Assembly (NCBI GenBank): GCA_038136035.1
Contig: JAYPYV010000002.1
Location: 103,108-167,107, forward strand
DNA length: 64,000 nucleotides
Direction: 5' to 3'
Origin: UBA9926 sp023261215
GTDB lineage: Bacteria > Pseudomonadota > Gammaproteobacteria > Pseudomonadales > Azotimanducaceae
Shown here: in pieces, positions 18,118 through 26,097 of the stretch
Numbering within the stretch: position 1 is the stretch's first letter
How the letters are laid out: every line of letters starts with the position of its first letter
Notes under the pieces: model-generated
The model's database searches: none
The model's input: the letters and a program-made list of their open reading frames with translations, nothing else
Told to the model about the DNA's origin: nothing
Position numbers and translations under genes: made by a program

Positions 18118-19319
18118 TCTTTGTCTGCCATTTGATCAAAGTCTCTCGGCAAATAAGCAAATGACTTCCAGGTGCCGTAAGTCTCGAGAAACTCACGCTG
18201 GGAAGCCCAGATGAGCGCAAAGTCCTCGTCCTTATCGGCTTCTGCCTGCAGCACCTCATGCGAAACCTGCTGCAGTGCTTTGAGCAAATCACGACCAAAC
18301 CTAACCGGGGTCACGCCCAAAGCACCAAAACCCTCAATCACCGCGCCTTGAAGGGCCTCACCTCGAGCTAGGTTACGCGTGACCCCCGCGGTACACGCAA
18401 TTTCGATTAAGGATTGATCTGAAAGAGGCAACTGCATCCAAGTGTCACGATTGACCACGAGGTGGAAAGCGGTAAAGGTTTGATGCCAACCGGGGAAATA
18501 GTTGTATTTGGCCACATCCGCAAAACCCAACCGTTGATCCACGTTGGGCAACGAAAATTCAGTGGCATCGATGGCGCCCTTCTCCAGCGCTTGGTAGATC
18601 TCTCCTCCGGGAATCAAGGTGACCGATGCGCCCAACTGCTGCAGAACTCGCCCTCCGAGGCCCGCAAATCGGATCTTAAGCCCTTCAAAGTCCTCCAATC
18701 GCGCGATAGGAAACGTAAACCAGCCGGCAGTCTCCGGGCCGATTAACCCACATAGAATCGGGTGGACATTGTGGGGTTCGTATAAATTCTCGACGAGGGC
18801 TTTACCCCCCGCTTCAAAATACCAGGCTGAGTATTCCCAGGGCTCCATTCCAAAAGGTACCGCGGCAATCAGCGGCGTCGCTGGGATTCGGCCCTGGTCG
18901 TAACCCAGCCAAGTGTAGCCCGCCTCTAACTTCCCATCTCGCACGCTCTCTGTAATGCTGAACGCGGGGACCAACATTCCGGGTTCATAAACGTCTAAAA
19001 GAATCCGTCCCTCGGTTGATGTCTTAAGCGCCTCGGCGACGTAAAGGATATTGTCACCCAGGGCCGGGAGGTTCGTACCAAAGGCTACGGGCGTCCGCCA
19101 TCGTATAGCTGGCTTGGTCTGCCCTTGCGGTGATTGCGATTCGACTTCGGGCACAGGACTTCGAGAGCTCAAACTGAGCGCGCCGATGACCCCAACTAGA
19201 AGTGCGACAACGATCGCAGCGGATGCCGAACGATTGTTCCATGGATTGGCCAAGCGACTCGCCTCGCTTCGATCATGAATTGGAACCGATATACTACGCG
19301 GATTATTCAGAGGGAGCAT
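18114..19319 (-). CDS. dctP: TRAP transporter substrate-binding protein (DctP-like)
   Basis: The mature part matches the TRAP periplasmic receptor: IRWRTPVAFGTNLPALG, then GWFTFPIARLEDFEGLKIRFAGLGGRVLQQLGAS and GGEIYQALEKGAIDATEFSLP, the segment carrying substrate contacts. This subtype often binds 2-oxoacids or similar carboxylates, but the ligand is not proven. The hydrophobic export segment AIVVALLVGVIGALSLSS follows. The start is uncertain: ATG at 19319 has no ribosome site, whereas TTG at 19253 is preceded by GAGGCGAG and gives a compact signal peptide. The gene diverges from a hydrolase gene whose start is only 5 bp from 19319. Confidence 0.87.
   Translation of the reverse strand: MLPLNNPRSISVPIHDRSEASRLANPWNNRSASAAIVVALLVGVIGALSLSSRSPVPEVESQSPQGQTKPAIRWRTPVAFGTNLPALGDNILYVAEALKTSTEGRILLDVYEPGMLVPAFSITESVRDGKLEAGYTWLGYDQGRIPATPLIAAVPFGMEPWEYSAWYFEAGGKALVENLYEPHNVHPILCGLIGPETAGWFTFPIARLEDFEGLKIRFAGLGGRVLQQLGASVTLIPGGEIYQALEKGAIDATEFSLPNVDQRLGFADVAKYNYFPGWHQTFTAFHLVVNRDTWMQLPLSDQSLIEIACTAGVTRNLARGEALQGAVIEGFGALGVTPVRFGRDLLKALQQVSHEVLQAEADKDEDFALIWASQREFLETYGTWKSFAYLPRDFDQMADKE
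19290..19295 (+). promoter_or_regulatory. Candidate -10 box for the rightward hydrolase gene
   Basis: TATACT differs from consensus at one base. It would give a start near 19302, then AGGGAG (19311-19316) 7 bp before the GTG at 19324. The -35 region is poor. If dctP starts at 19253, this box lies in a small shared intergenic region. Confidence 0.4.
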
Positions 19320-19323
19320 CTGC

Positions 19324-20208
19324 GTGGACGAGGCTATCATCAGCCGCCTGAAGGCGCTCTCACCTCGATCGCGTTTTGTCGAAGCCAAGGGCGCAACCAT
19401 CCATTACCTGCACTGGCCTAATCCGCACCTCCCACCACTCGTTTTGATTCATGGTCATGCCGCACACGCACATTGGTGGGATGCGGTTGTTTGGTATTTG
19501 CAACGTGACTTTGACCTTTACGCGATTGATCTTTCTGGCTGCGGGGATAGCGATCATCGGACAATCTATAGCTACCCTCTTTTCACCGAGGAAATCCTCG
19601 CCCTGTGCGAGGACGCTCAGATCTCGTCGCCCATTCTCGTGGGCCATAGTTTTGGCGGCAGCATTGCAAGGGTTGCGTGCTATCTGGAGCCAGGGTTCGC
19701 AGCAAAACTCTTGATCGTTGACTCCGTCTTGGGCCCAAGGCGCACCGCTTCAAGCCCACGGCCTTCAAGTCCCTCCCAGAACACCAAGTCTCCCACACGC
19801 TTTTACGCATCGACTGACCAAGCGATCCGCCGGTTTCGACTGCGACCCCCGCAAGCGATCCAGCATCCTGCGTACATCGAGCACATTGCCCGGCATGCCA
19901 TCAAAGAAACACCGCAGGGGGCTCGTTTCAAACTAGACCTTCAACTTCTTGCTCGCTTAAGGCCGCTCGATGCAAACCTGGACCCTGCCGCCATGCTCGC
20001 AAGGCTCGATATGCCGAAGGGTCTGATCACGGGCAGACACAGCGTTTTTTTCGATCCGACAACAACGGAGGGGGAGCAAAATCTGCTGGCCGCGAAGGCC
20101 TCATTCGCGCCTTCATCTTGGTATTGGGTGGAAGACGCAGCTCACCACGTCCTACTGGATCAGCCCGAAGAAACAGCGGCCATTATTCGACGCTTTGCGC
20201 GTCAGTGA
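19324..20208 (+). CDS. Alpha/beta-fold hydrolase
   Basis: The 294-residue protein has LVLIHGHAAHAHWWD, the nucleophile elbow VGHSFGGS (Ser near residue 108) and the catalytic His in VEDAAHHVLLDQPEE near the end. The acid residue is probably in the GLITGRHSVFFDP region. It resembles haloperoxidase or esterase-type hydrolases; no substrate is assigned. The GTG start follows AGGGAG. It overlaps the convergent dioxygenase gene by 7 bp. Its pairing with the divergent TRAP operon suggests a link with the imported compound, but that is inference. Confidence 0.82.
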   Translation: MDEAIISRLKALSPRSRFVEAKGATIHYLHWPNPHLPPLVLIHGHAAHAHWWDAVVWYLQRDFDLYAIDLSGCGDSDHRTIYSYPLFTEEILALCEDAQISSPILVGHSFGGSIARVACYLEPGFAAKLLIVDSVLGPRRTASSPRPSSPSQNTKSPTRFYASTDQAIRRFRLRPPQAIQHPAYIEHIARHAIKETPQGARFKLDLQLLARLRPLDANLDPAAMLARLDMPKGLITGRHSVFFDPTTTEGEQNLLAAKASFAPSSWYWVEDAAHHVLLDQPEETAAIIRRFARQ

Positions 20209-21041
20209 GCGCTTGGGCGCACCCCATCATCGAGCGTGATGCGTTGCATGCGTCGATGCTGTGGCCAATAGTCATTGACCGGTTTGTGCTGCGTAATCCG
20301 ATTATCCCAAAACGCAATGCTGTCTGGCTCCCAACTGAATCGACAACAGTGTTCAGGTAACACAATGTGTCGGTACAAGTAACTCAGAATCGCGTCCGAC
20401 TCACTCCGTTGCAATTCTTTGATATGGGTTGTGAACAACGCATTCACGTAAAGGCCCTTACGCTTCGTGATCGGGTGTTGAATGACCACGGGATGCTCGA
20501 CGGGTGGATTGTCAGCCACCATCTCAGCGAGGCGCTCTCGACCGCCGGGCTCCGCCAACGACTCCTTAAACCCATAGGTGAAATCGTGCACGGCAGTGAG
20601 ACCCTCTAGAAAAAGTTGGAGGTGCGATGACAAACTATCGTACGCAGCACTGAGACTCGCAAACAGGGTATCCCCGCCTCGCTCGGGGATAATCACACCA
20701 TGCAAAATAGAACCGAGGGGTGGACAGGGCCTGAAGGTCATGTCCGTATGCCACACTTCGATCTTTGACGGATTCTCCCGGTCATTTTCCAAGATGGTGA
20801 GCTCTGGATGGCCCGCCACATGCGGGTAGGCCTCGTGAAGCTGAGGACGGCCAAACAGTTCTGCGAGGCGCAAATGATCGTCCGGTGAGATCGACTGATT
20901 TCGGAAGAACAAGACCTGGTATTCAGCCAAAGCCGCCTTCAATGCGGAGACTTCGGAAGTTGTGAGTGGCGCGCACAAGTTAATGCCCGACACCAGCCCA
21001 CCCAGCGCTCCTGAAACTGCAGAAACCGTCAACGTGCTCAC
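20202..21041 (-). CDS. TauD/TfdA-family alpha-ketoglutarate-dependent dioxygenase
   Basis: The 279-residue protein carries the iron facial triad: HxD in VWHTDMTF near residue 102, and the distal His in WDNRITQHKPVNDY near residue 240, followed by the 2-oxoglutarate-binding Arg in HRRMQRITLDD. Family members oxidise taurine, 2,4-D, alkyl sulfates or carnitine precursors. The substrate cannot be chosen here. GTG at 21041 is used because AGGAG lies upstream; a TTG 54 bp upstream is less likely. It ends convergently with the hydrolase. Confidence 0.85.
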   Translation of the reverse strand: MSTLTVSAVSGALGGLVSGINLCAPLTTSEVSALKAALAEYQVLFFRNQSISPDDHLRLAELFGRPQLHEAYPHVAGHPELTILENDRENPSKIEVWHTDMTFRPCPPLGSILHGVIIPERGGDTLFASLSAAYDSLSSHLQLFLEGLTAVHDFTYGFKESLAEPGGRERLAEMVADNPPVEHPVVIQHPITKRKGLYVNALFTTHIKELQRSESDAILSYLYRHIVLPEHCCRFSWEPDSIAFWDNRITQHKPVNDYWPQHRRMQRITLDDGVRPSAH

Positions 21042-21103
21042 TGACCTGTCGCTCCTATCAATTGCGTCATCAAACCTCGCGGTTCGACCCGTCAATCACA
21101 CGA

Positions 21104-21268
21104 TTAACTTTCGAGCGCCGCGACCAATTGAGCCGCTTTCTTTTCAAGCGCCGCGATGAGTTCTTTGGTCTTGTGTGTTGAGAGGGCTACCTTTCTCTCT
21201 GGTCCCATTTTTTTGAGCCCTTGAGCAATCGCCTGCGCGGCTTCTTTTGCCTCGTCGATATTGGCCAT
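21104..21268 (-). CDS. Small Ala/Lys-rich helical protein (54 aa)
   Basis: A leftward ATG at 21268 with AGGAAA 7 bp upstream opens a 54-codon frame ending at TAA 21104-21106. The product, starting MANIDEAKEAAQAIAQGLKK, is rich in Ala, Lys and Glu and should be mostly helical, with a high predicted pI. No known domain is recognised. The codon use looks like the neighbouring genes. It sits 62 bp upstream of the dioxygenase start on the same strand and may be co-transcribed. It could be a small nucleoid or regulatory protein; this is a guess. Confidence 0.6.
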   Translation of the reverse strand: MANIDEAKEAAQAIAQGLKKMGPERKVALSTHKTKELIAALEKKAAQLVAALES

Positions 21269-21386
21269 GTCAGCTTTCCTGTGGATCCATTTCGGCGCGA
21301 ATGATACCGTAATTCACCACTCTGAGATAAGCGTGTGCGCCATCAACCACTGTCTCTCGCATTTAATTTTCGGGGATACACCGTCT

Positions 21387-21665
21387 ATGCAACAACCATC
21401 ACCGCGCCTTGAAACCATCTGCCGAGGTGCACGAATAGAGGTTAGGATTCTCGACCAATCAATCAGTCTTTGGCTGAATGGGTTAAAGCGCGACGAGGCC
21501 CCGCTTGCCGCTATCGGTAAATTATCAACTTCGGTTCAAACGGGCTACGAGTGGCACGAATTCATCGAGGTGCGCTTCCAGGCTGCTGATGGCAATCTGA
21601 ACGTCGTGGCATTGATGAATCAAGAGCGCATCCTTGAATCCACCTTTCCCTTTCATCTGGGCTAA
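21387..21665 (+). CDS. Hypothetical protein (92 aa)
   Basis: The protein begins MQQPSPRLETICRGARIEV and has alternating short strands, for example IEVRILDQSISLWLNG and WHEFIEVRFQAADGNLNVVALM. No family is recognised. It lies 22 bp upstream of the FMN-binding protein gene, and both are probably one unit. The ATG at 21387 follows a weak GGGGA; nearby upstream in-frame Mets (21261) have no similarity support. Confidence 0.5.
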   Translation: MQQPSPRLETICRGARIEVRILDQSISLWLNGLKRDEAPLAAIGKLSTSVQTGYEWHEFIEVRFQAADGNLNVVALMNQERILESTFPFHLG

Positions 21666-21687
21666 CACTGCGGAGAAGGACGTCCAC

Positions 21688-22275
21688 ATGAGCATCGTTG
21701 AACAACTCAGATCTGATCGTAACCTTGCGTTAGAACAAGGCGACCCCACGGCCACGGTTTGTTACCTCGCGACCGTGGGACCTGATCTAAAACCCTCGGT
21801 CAGAACCCTGGTTTTAAGGCAGATCGATGACTTCAGTCTTCGATTATTCATCAATGCCTCTAGCCCAAAATGGCACGCACTGACCACTCATCCGCAGGCC
21901 CAAGTGCTTCTTTGGTACCCCTCAATACAAGTGCAGTACCGAATCGCAGGAGAAGCGGTCCAAGCATCGAGGGAGGACATCGAGAACAATTGGCATCGCA
22001 GGCCGCTCAGGGCCAAATTACTTGACTATTTCTATGCGCACCAAGCAGCTCAAAGCACCCCTTTCAGAAACCAGTCGGACTTTGATGAGGCGTTCGATCA
22101 TTTCACTCAAAGCCTCAATACTGACCAATTATCGCCACCTTCTGAGGCGATCGCGATCGATCTTCACTACACCGAAATCGAGCGCTTAGACCTGACCCAA
22201 GACGAAAGACCCCACCAAAGAACTCGATTTCAACGCGTCGAAAATCGTTGGCAAGCGGATATTCTGGTTCCTTAG
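21688..22275 (+). CDS. Pyridoxamine 5'-phosphate oxidase-family flavin-binding protein
   Basis: The 195-residue protein has a split-barrel FMN-binding pattern: MxTVGPDLKPSVRTLVLRQID, then LRLFINASSPKWHALTTHPQAQVLLWYP and QVQYRIAGEAVQ. It is related to the PdxH-like Alr4036 group, not a canonical PdxH because the C-terminal pyridoxal-binding WR-x-P-x-R signature is absent. The ATG at 21688 is preceded by GGAGAAGGA. A strongly structured RNA unit follows 20 bp after its stop. Confidence 0.8.
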   Translation: MSIVEQLRSDRNLALEQGDPTATVCYLATVGPDLKPSVRTLVLRQIDDFSLRLFINASSPKWHALTTHPQAQVLLWYPSIQVQYRIAGEAVQASREDIENNWHRRPLRAKLLDYFYAHQAAQSTPFRNQSDFDEAFDHFTQSLNTDQLSPPSEAIAIDLHYTEIERLDLTQDERPHQRTRFQRVENRWQADILVP

Positions 22276-22294
22276 GGTATCTCTCGAAAAGACT

Positions 22295-22323
22295 TTGACA
22301 GACCCTTGAGAAATTCTTAAATT
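22295..22323 (+). promoter_or_regulatory. Consensus sigma-70 promoter of a small transcription unit
   Basis: Perfect -35 TTGACA (22295-22300), 17-bp spacer, -10 TAAATT (22318-22323). The expected transcript start is near 22330. It lies just after the FMN-binding protein stop. Confidence 0.72.
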
Positions 22324-22329
22324 GGCACT

Positions 22330-22516
22330 GGGAATTCGCGCAGACGTTCTGACCAGGGGGAACCTCCAGCGCTTTCGTCAATACCCTGACCGAAAAAAGG
22401 AGGTGATCCCATCAACAGTCAGTCTAAGAGGGGAGCCTCCGAGTTGACCTAACTCGGAGTCTGCTCCCATACGTCAAGACAGAACCCCAGGGTGCGGTGC
22501 ATCCTGGGGTTTTTTG
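22330..22516 (+). ncRNA. Candidate structured small RNA or leader-peptide gene (about 187 nt)
   Basis: Between a consensus promoter and a strong terminator lies a unit with no ordinary reading frame. It contains AAGGAGGTGATCC (22397-22409), exactly complementary to the 16S rRNA 3' end. An upstream ACCTCC (22362-22367) can pair with its GGAGGT (22399-22404). Downstream is a hairpin: GGGAGC (22431-22436) with GCTCCC (22463-22468) closing a perfect 9-bp stem, CTCCGAGTT/AACTCGGAG (22437-22445 and 22451-22459). Seven bases after AGGAGG is ATC, then 12 sense codons to TAA (22450-22452): INSQSKRGASELT. ATC is a rare start, so the unit is either a small RNA or a translated peptide with unusual initiation. 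No Rfam family is recognised by eye. Confidence 0.6.
22485..22515 (+). terminator. Rho-independent terminator of the small transcription unit
   Basis: Stem CCCCAGG (22485-22491) with CCTGGGG (22503-22509), an 11-base loop and a T run at 22510-22515. Confidence 0.85.
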
Positions 22517-22748
22517 TTGACCGGGAAGCTGAAAATCATGCTTTTCGCCTCTTGTTTACTCTGAACGACAAGGGCCTCCAATCCATTGAAGCGTTGATAC
22601 CCGTGTGTTGTCCTCTGGCAAGAAAGCAACCTTTCTAGGCTTGGATTCTCGACACGTTCCGCGCTCGATCCCAAAGGCCTGAAAGAAAGGTTCTTTTTAA
22701 ATGCACATCTTGATTGCGGTCCCGTCTATTTGGCAGGACTCAAAACGG

Positions 22749-23672
22749 TCAGCCCGCTTCCACTCGCTTGATCCCAGCAAGATGGCTGAAACAGGTGTCG
22801 TTAGCGGTTTTTAAGAAATCCTCGATAAAGGCCGTTTGACGCTGCTCAGATCGGATAGCGGCATAGAGCGTGCACCAAAGCCCTTTCTCACCCAACGGCC
22901 TAACCGCAATGTTTCCCGTCGGTAGGTACTCTGTAACAGCCCAATTAGGCAAACAGGCGACGCCGCGTCCACTGGCGACCAATTGCAACATCATCGGCGT
23001 CAGTTCAGCGGTTCGCACCGATTGAGGTTCGACATCCGCCGGATCCAAAAACCGAGTAAAGACATCCAGTCGATCACGACCCACGGGATAGACAATGAGT
23101 GTTTGATCGCTGAGATCCTGAGGTTGGATTCGCATCTGATTCAGCAGCGGGTGACGGGCACCCAAGACCAACAGTGCTTCGTAGCTAAACAGGGGCACAT
23201 AATCGAGACCCGATAGAGGCACCGGATCGGATGTCACCACCAAATCCAAATCGCCCCGAGCCAACGCGGGCAAAGGTGCGAAATTGAATCCACCCGTCAG
23301 GTCCAGCTCGACTTCCGGCCAGTTAGTGCGAAATTGATCGATGCACGGCACCAACCACTGAAAGCAACTGTGACACTCAATCGCAATGTGGAGCCGCCCC
23401 GCCTCCCCGCCACTCAGTCGGGCAATATCTCGCTCTGCATGACCGAGCAACGGCAAGATATCATCGGCCAAATCCAACAATCTACGCCCTGCGCTGGTAA
23501 AGCGAGGGGGTTTGGTTTTCCTCAGAAAGATTTTGCAATCGAGTCTCTCTTCCAAATCCTTAATCTGGTGAGAGAGTGCAGATTGGGTCAGGTGAACTCG
23601 ATCGGCGGCGTCCACCAGGCTCCCGGTATCTCTAAGCGCCACCAGCGTCTTTAAATGTCGGATCTCAATCAT
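22749..23672 (-). CDS. metR: MetR, LysR-type regulator of methionine genes
   Basis: The 307-residue protein begins MIEIRHLKTLVALRDTGSL and shows the LysR helix-turn-helix VHLTQSALSHQIKDLEERLD. The effector domain has the MetR hallmark IECHSCFQWLVP, followed by DLDLVVTSDPVPLSGL. MetR activates metE, metH or metF with homocysteine as co-effector. No metE is next door; its usual divergent target is replaced by an intergenic stretch and a glycosyltransferase. A dyad TTGAA-N11-TTCAA lies 27 bp upstream of the start (23699-23719). Confidence 0.92.
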   Translation of the reverse strand: MIEIRHLKTLVALRDTGSLVDAADRVHLTQSALSHQIKDLEERLDCKIFLRKTKPPRFTSAGRRLLDLADDILPLLGHAERDIARLSGGEAGRLHIAIECHSCFQWLVPCIDQFRTNWPEVELDLTGGFNFAPLPALARGDLDLVVTSDPVPLSGLDYVPLFSYEALLVLGARHPLLNQMRIQPQDLSDQTLIVYPVGRDRLDVFTRFLDPADVEPQSVRTAELTPMMLQLVASGRGVACLPNWAVTEYLPTGNIAVRPLGEKGLWCTLYAAIRSEQRQTAFIEDFLKTANDTCFSHLAGIKRVEAG

Positions 23673-23698
23673 GATGAGTAGAATTCGTGTTTCTAAAC

Positions 23699-23719
23699 TT
23701 GAACCTTAATCTTATTCAA
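23699..23719. promoter_or_regulatory. Inverted repeat upstream of metR, possible MetR operator
   Basis: TTGAA (23699-23703) and TTCAA (23715-23719) flank 11 bp. MetR sites are normally TGAA-N5-TTCA, so the spacing differs and the assignment is weak. Confidence 0.3.
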
Positions 23720-24060
23720 TAAACGGTGGCGCGACGAGCAATAATTAAGGCCAAAAAACAACCCTTGGGCCTTTCAGATCGCTTTTAGCTGACCACGCCA
23801 ATCAAACGAGGGGGAGCGCCCGGCGGTTTGGCGCGATCTCTCGCATCCAACACTCACAACCCGAAACGCCACCTGGCCCTCGCGACTCACCCTCCTCCCA
23901 AGATTAGCCATTCCTGCCCCCGTCAAACACAAGCAAACGAGGTCCTGAAGACCGTATATACTCTTCGCGCTACCGGGTTTGATCCGAACAGGACCAGCGC
24001 ACGCCTCGCCTCTTGTATGGACCCACACCCTTTCGAATCACGTGAGATCCTAAGGTCCCC
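23720..24060. other. Non-coding stretch between metR and the glycosyltransferase gene
   Basis: About 340 bp. Apart from the metR dyad to the left, I see no gene and no strong promoter or hairpin. Confidence 0.4.
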
Positions 24061-25311
24061 ATGAACATCTGCCTCCTCGGTTATCGCAGCAACCCATTCA
24101 GTGGCGGGCAAGGCGTTTACCTGAATTATCTTTCACGTGCCCTTGTCGACGCGGGCCATCGCGTCGATGTGATCTCCGGCCCCCCTTACCCAGAACTTGA
24201 CTCGCGGGTGGGTCTGATCAAACTCCCGAGCCTAGATCTCTACGCCGAAGGCGAGGGGGTTAGGCGATTCAAGTGGCGTTATCTGCGATCGATAACCGAT
24301 ACGTTTGAATATTTCAGCACCATCTCGGGAGGATTCCCCGAACCGTACACCTTCGGCCGCAGACTGATCGACTTCTTCGATCAAACTCAGCCCCGCTATG
24401 ATGTGGTTCATGACAATCAATGTTTGTCTTACGGCACATTTGAATTACAAGCGCGCGGCATCCCATTAGTGACAACCATTCATCACCCGATAACGAGAGA
24501 TTTAGAGATTGCGCTGGCTGCTGCAGACTCTTGGGGACTCCGCTTACTGATTCGACGATGGCATTCGTTCCTTACCATGCAGAAAAACGTGGTGAAAAAG
24601 CTGAAGCACCTCGTCACGGTCTCTTACGCGGCTCGAGACGACATCCGCGCCGCCTTTCAGTTGGGAGATCAGCCAATTGAGGTTATCCATAACGGAATCG
24701 ATCTTGATCAATTTCGTCCGATGGGAAATCGCGATGATCATGGGCTCCAGACAGGTCCCCCCATCATCATGTCGACCGCAAGCGCGGATGCGCCACTCAA
24801 AGGTTTGAACACCTTGCTCGACGCATTTGCCATTGTCCTTGCTGAACACCCGAATGCGCAGCTTCGACTGATTGGGGCTCTGAAACCTGGCGGCGATACT
24901 GAGCAGAAAATTCAATCGCTGGGCATTAATAACGCGGTAGACGCGCTCGGCCGCGTCGACACCGAGGACATGGTGTCCCTTTACCAAAACGCTACGGTCG
25001 CCGTCGTACCCTCAGTGTATGAAGGGTTTGGGTTTCCCGCCGGCGAGGCCATGGCGTGTGGCGTACCGCTCATCAGCACCGATGGCGGCGCATTACCCGA
25101 GGTGGTGGGCGATGCAGGTCTCATTGTCCCGGCTCAAGATCCGAGAGCCATGGCGCGAGCCATCAGCAACTTAATCACTGACCCAAATCGACGCACCGAG
25201 TTAAGCCGCGCCGGCATGGTTCGGATCCATGAGCAATTCAATTGGCGACGGGCTGCCGATGCTTACGTTAGCCTGTACCAGAAAGCGATCGAGCAATCCC
25301 AGTGTCTCTAG
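24061..25311 (+). CDS. Family 4 glycosyltransferase (GT-B fold)
   Basis: The 416-residue protein has the GT4 pattern: the N-terminal GGQGVYLNYLSRAL acceptor loop, IEVIHNGIDLDQFRP in the inter-domain region and the nucleotide-sugar motif PSVYEGFGFPAGEAMACGVPLIST (E-x7-E). Donor is probably a UDP- or GDP-sugar. It is cytosolic or peripheral. The next gene starts inside its last codons, and a toroid-fold protein follows, so it is the first of a glycan-modification cluster. Confidence 0.87.
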   Translation: MNICLLGYRSNPFSGGQGVYLNYLSRALVDAGHRVDVISGPPYPELDSRVGLIKLPSLDLYAEGEGVRRFKWRYLRSITDTFEYFSTISGGFPEPYTFGRRLIDFFDQTQPRYDVVHDNQCLSYGTFELQARGIPLVTTIHHPITRDLEIALAAADSWGLRLLIRRWHSFLTMQKNVVKKLKHLVTVSYAARDDIRAAFQLGDQPIEVIHNGIDLDQFRPMGNRDDHGLQTGPPIIMSTASADAPLKGLNTLLDAFAIVLAEHPNAQLRLIGALKPGGDTEQKIQSLGINNAVDALGRVDTEDMVSLYQNATVAVVPSVYEGFGFPAGEAMACGVPLISTDGGALPEVVGDAGLIVPAQDPRAMARAISNLITDPNRRTELSRAGMVRIHEQFNWRRAADAYVSLYQKAIEQSQCL

Positions 25312-26021
25312 AAACCATTCGTTTAGAACAATTAGACCTAGAACCGGGGATGCGGTTACTGGACCTTGGATGCGGTGAGGGTCGCCACACATTATCAGCA
25401 GCACTCACGGCACCCATTGTGTCGGTGGGGCTTGATCTATCGCGCCGAGACCTTGCCACTGCGCGAACCCGTTGTGCTGACTTCGATGTTCTCGAGCAGG
25501 ATGAGCGACGACCTGCCTTCGTCGAAGGCGATGGTGCTCGACTACCGTTCGCGGATGCCACTTTCGATCGGGTGATCTGCTCGGAGGTGCTTGAGCACAT
25601 CCCCGACTACGAATCTTTTTTGCGTGAAATCAAGCGCGTGATCAAACCTGGCGGTATCTTCGCGGCGAGCGTTCCCAGTTTTTTTCCGGAGTGGGTATGT
25701 TGGCGACTGAGCGATCCCTACCATGAAGTTGAGGGAGGGCATGTCCGCATTTTTCGTTCTCGAGCGCTCGAGCGCCAGATCGCTTCTTACGGCTTCGCGC
25801 GATTCAAACGCCACCGAGCGCATGCTTTGCACGCGCCCTATTGGTGGCTGCGTTGCCTCTTTTGGCGGGGGGACGGCGAGCAACACTGGCTTGTGAATGC
25901 CTATCATCGATTACTGGTATGGGACCTCATGCGCAGCCCCTGGATCACTCGTTGGCTGGATCAAATACTTAACCCATTCCTAGGCAAGTCGGTGGTGTTC
26001 TACTTCAGGGCCCCCGATTAG
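25302..26021 (+). CDS. Class I SAM-dependent methyltransferase
   Basis: The 239-residue protein has the SAM motif LLDLGCGEGRHTL near residue 22, an acidic strand end GLDLS, and VICSEVLEHIPDYESFLREIKRVIKPGG. The type resembles O- or C-methyltransferases of sugar or lipid pathways. Start GTG at 25302 overlaps the end of the glycosyltransferase gene by 10 bp. The C-terminal half is aromatic and Trp-rich. Confidence 0.85.
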   Translation: MSLETIRLEQLDLEPGMRLLDLGCGEGRHTLSAALTAPIVSVGLDLSRRDLATARTRCADFDVLEQDERRPAFVEGDGARLPFADATFDRVICSEVLEHIPDYESFLREIKRVIKPGGIFAASVPSFFPEWVCWRLSDPYHEVEGGHVRIFRSRALERQIASYGFARFKRHRAHALHAPYWWLRCLFWRGDGEQHWLVNAYHRLLVWDLMRSPWITRWLDQILNPFLGKSVVFYFRAPD

Positions 26022-26097
26022 GGTTTTCAAACGGATTGGGCTAAGGTTACGCGTCGAACGTTGAAGCCCTCTCGATTTTTTAGCAACAGATCACGAT

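Noticed and set aside
22397..22409. Remnant of a 16S rRNA gene
   Set aside because: Only 13 bases match the 16S 3' end on the reverse strand; the surrounding sequence does not, so it is better seen as a strong Shine-Dalgarno.
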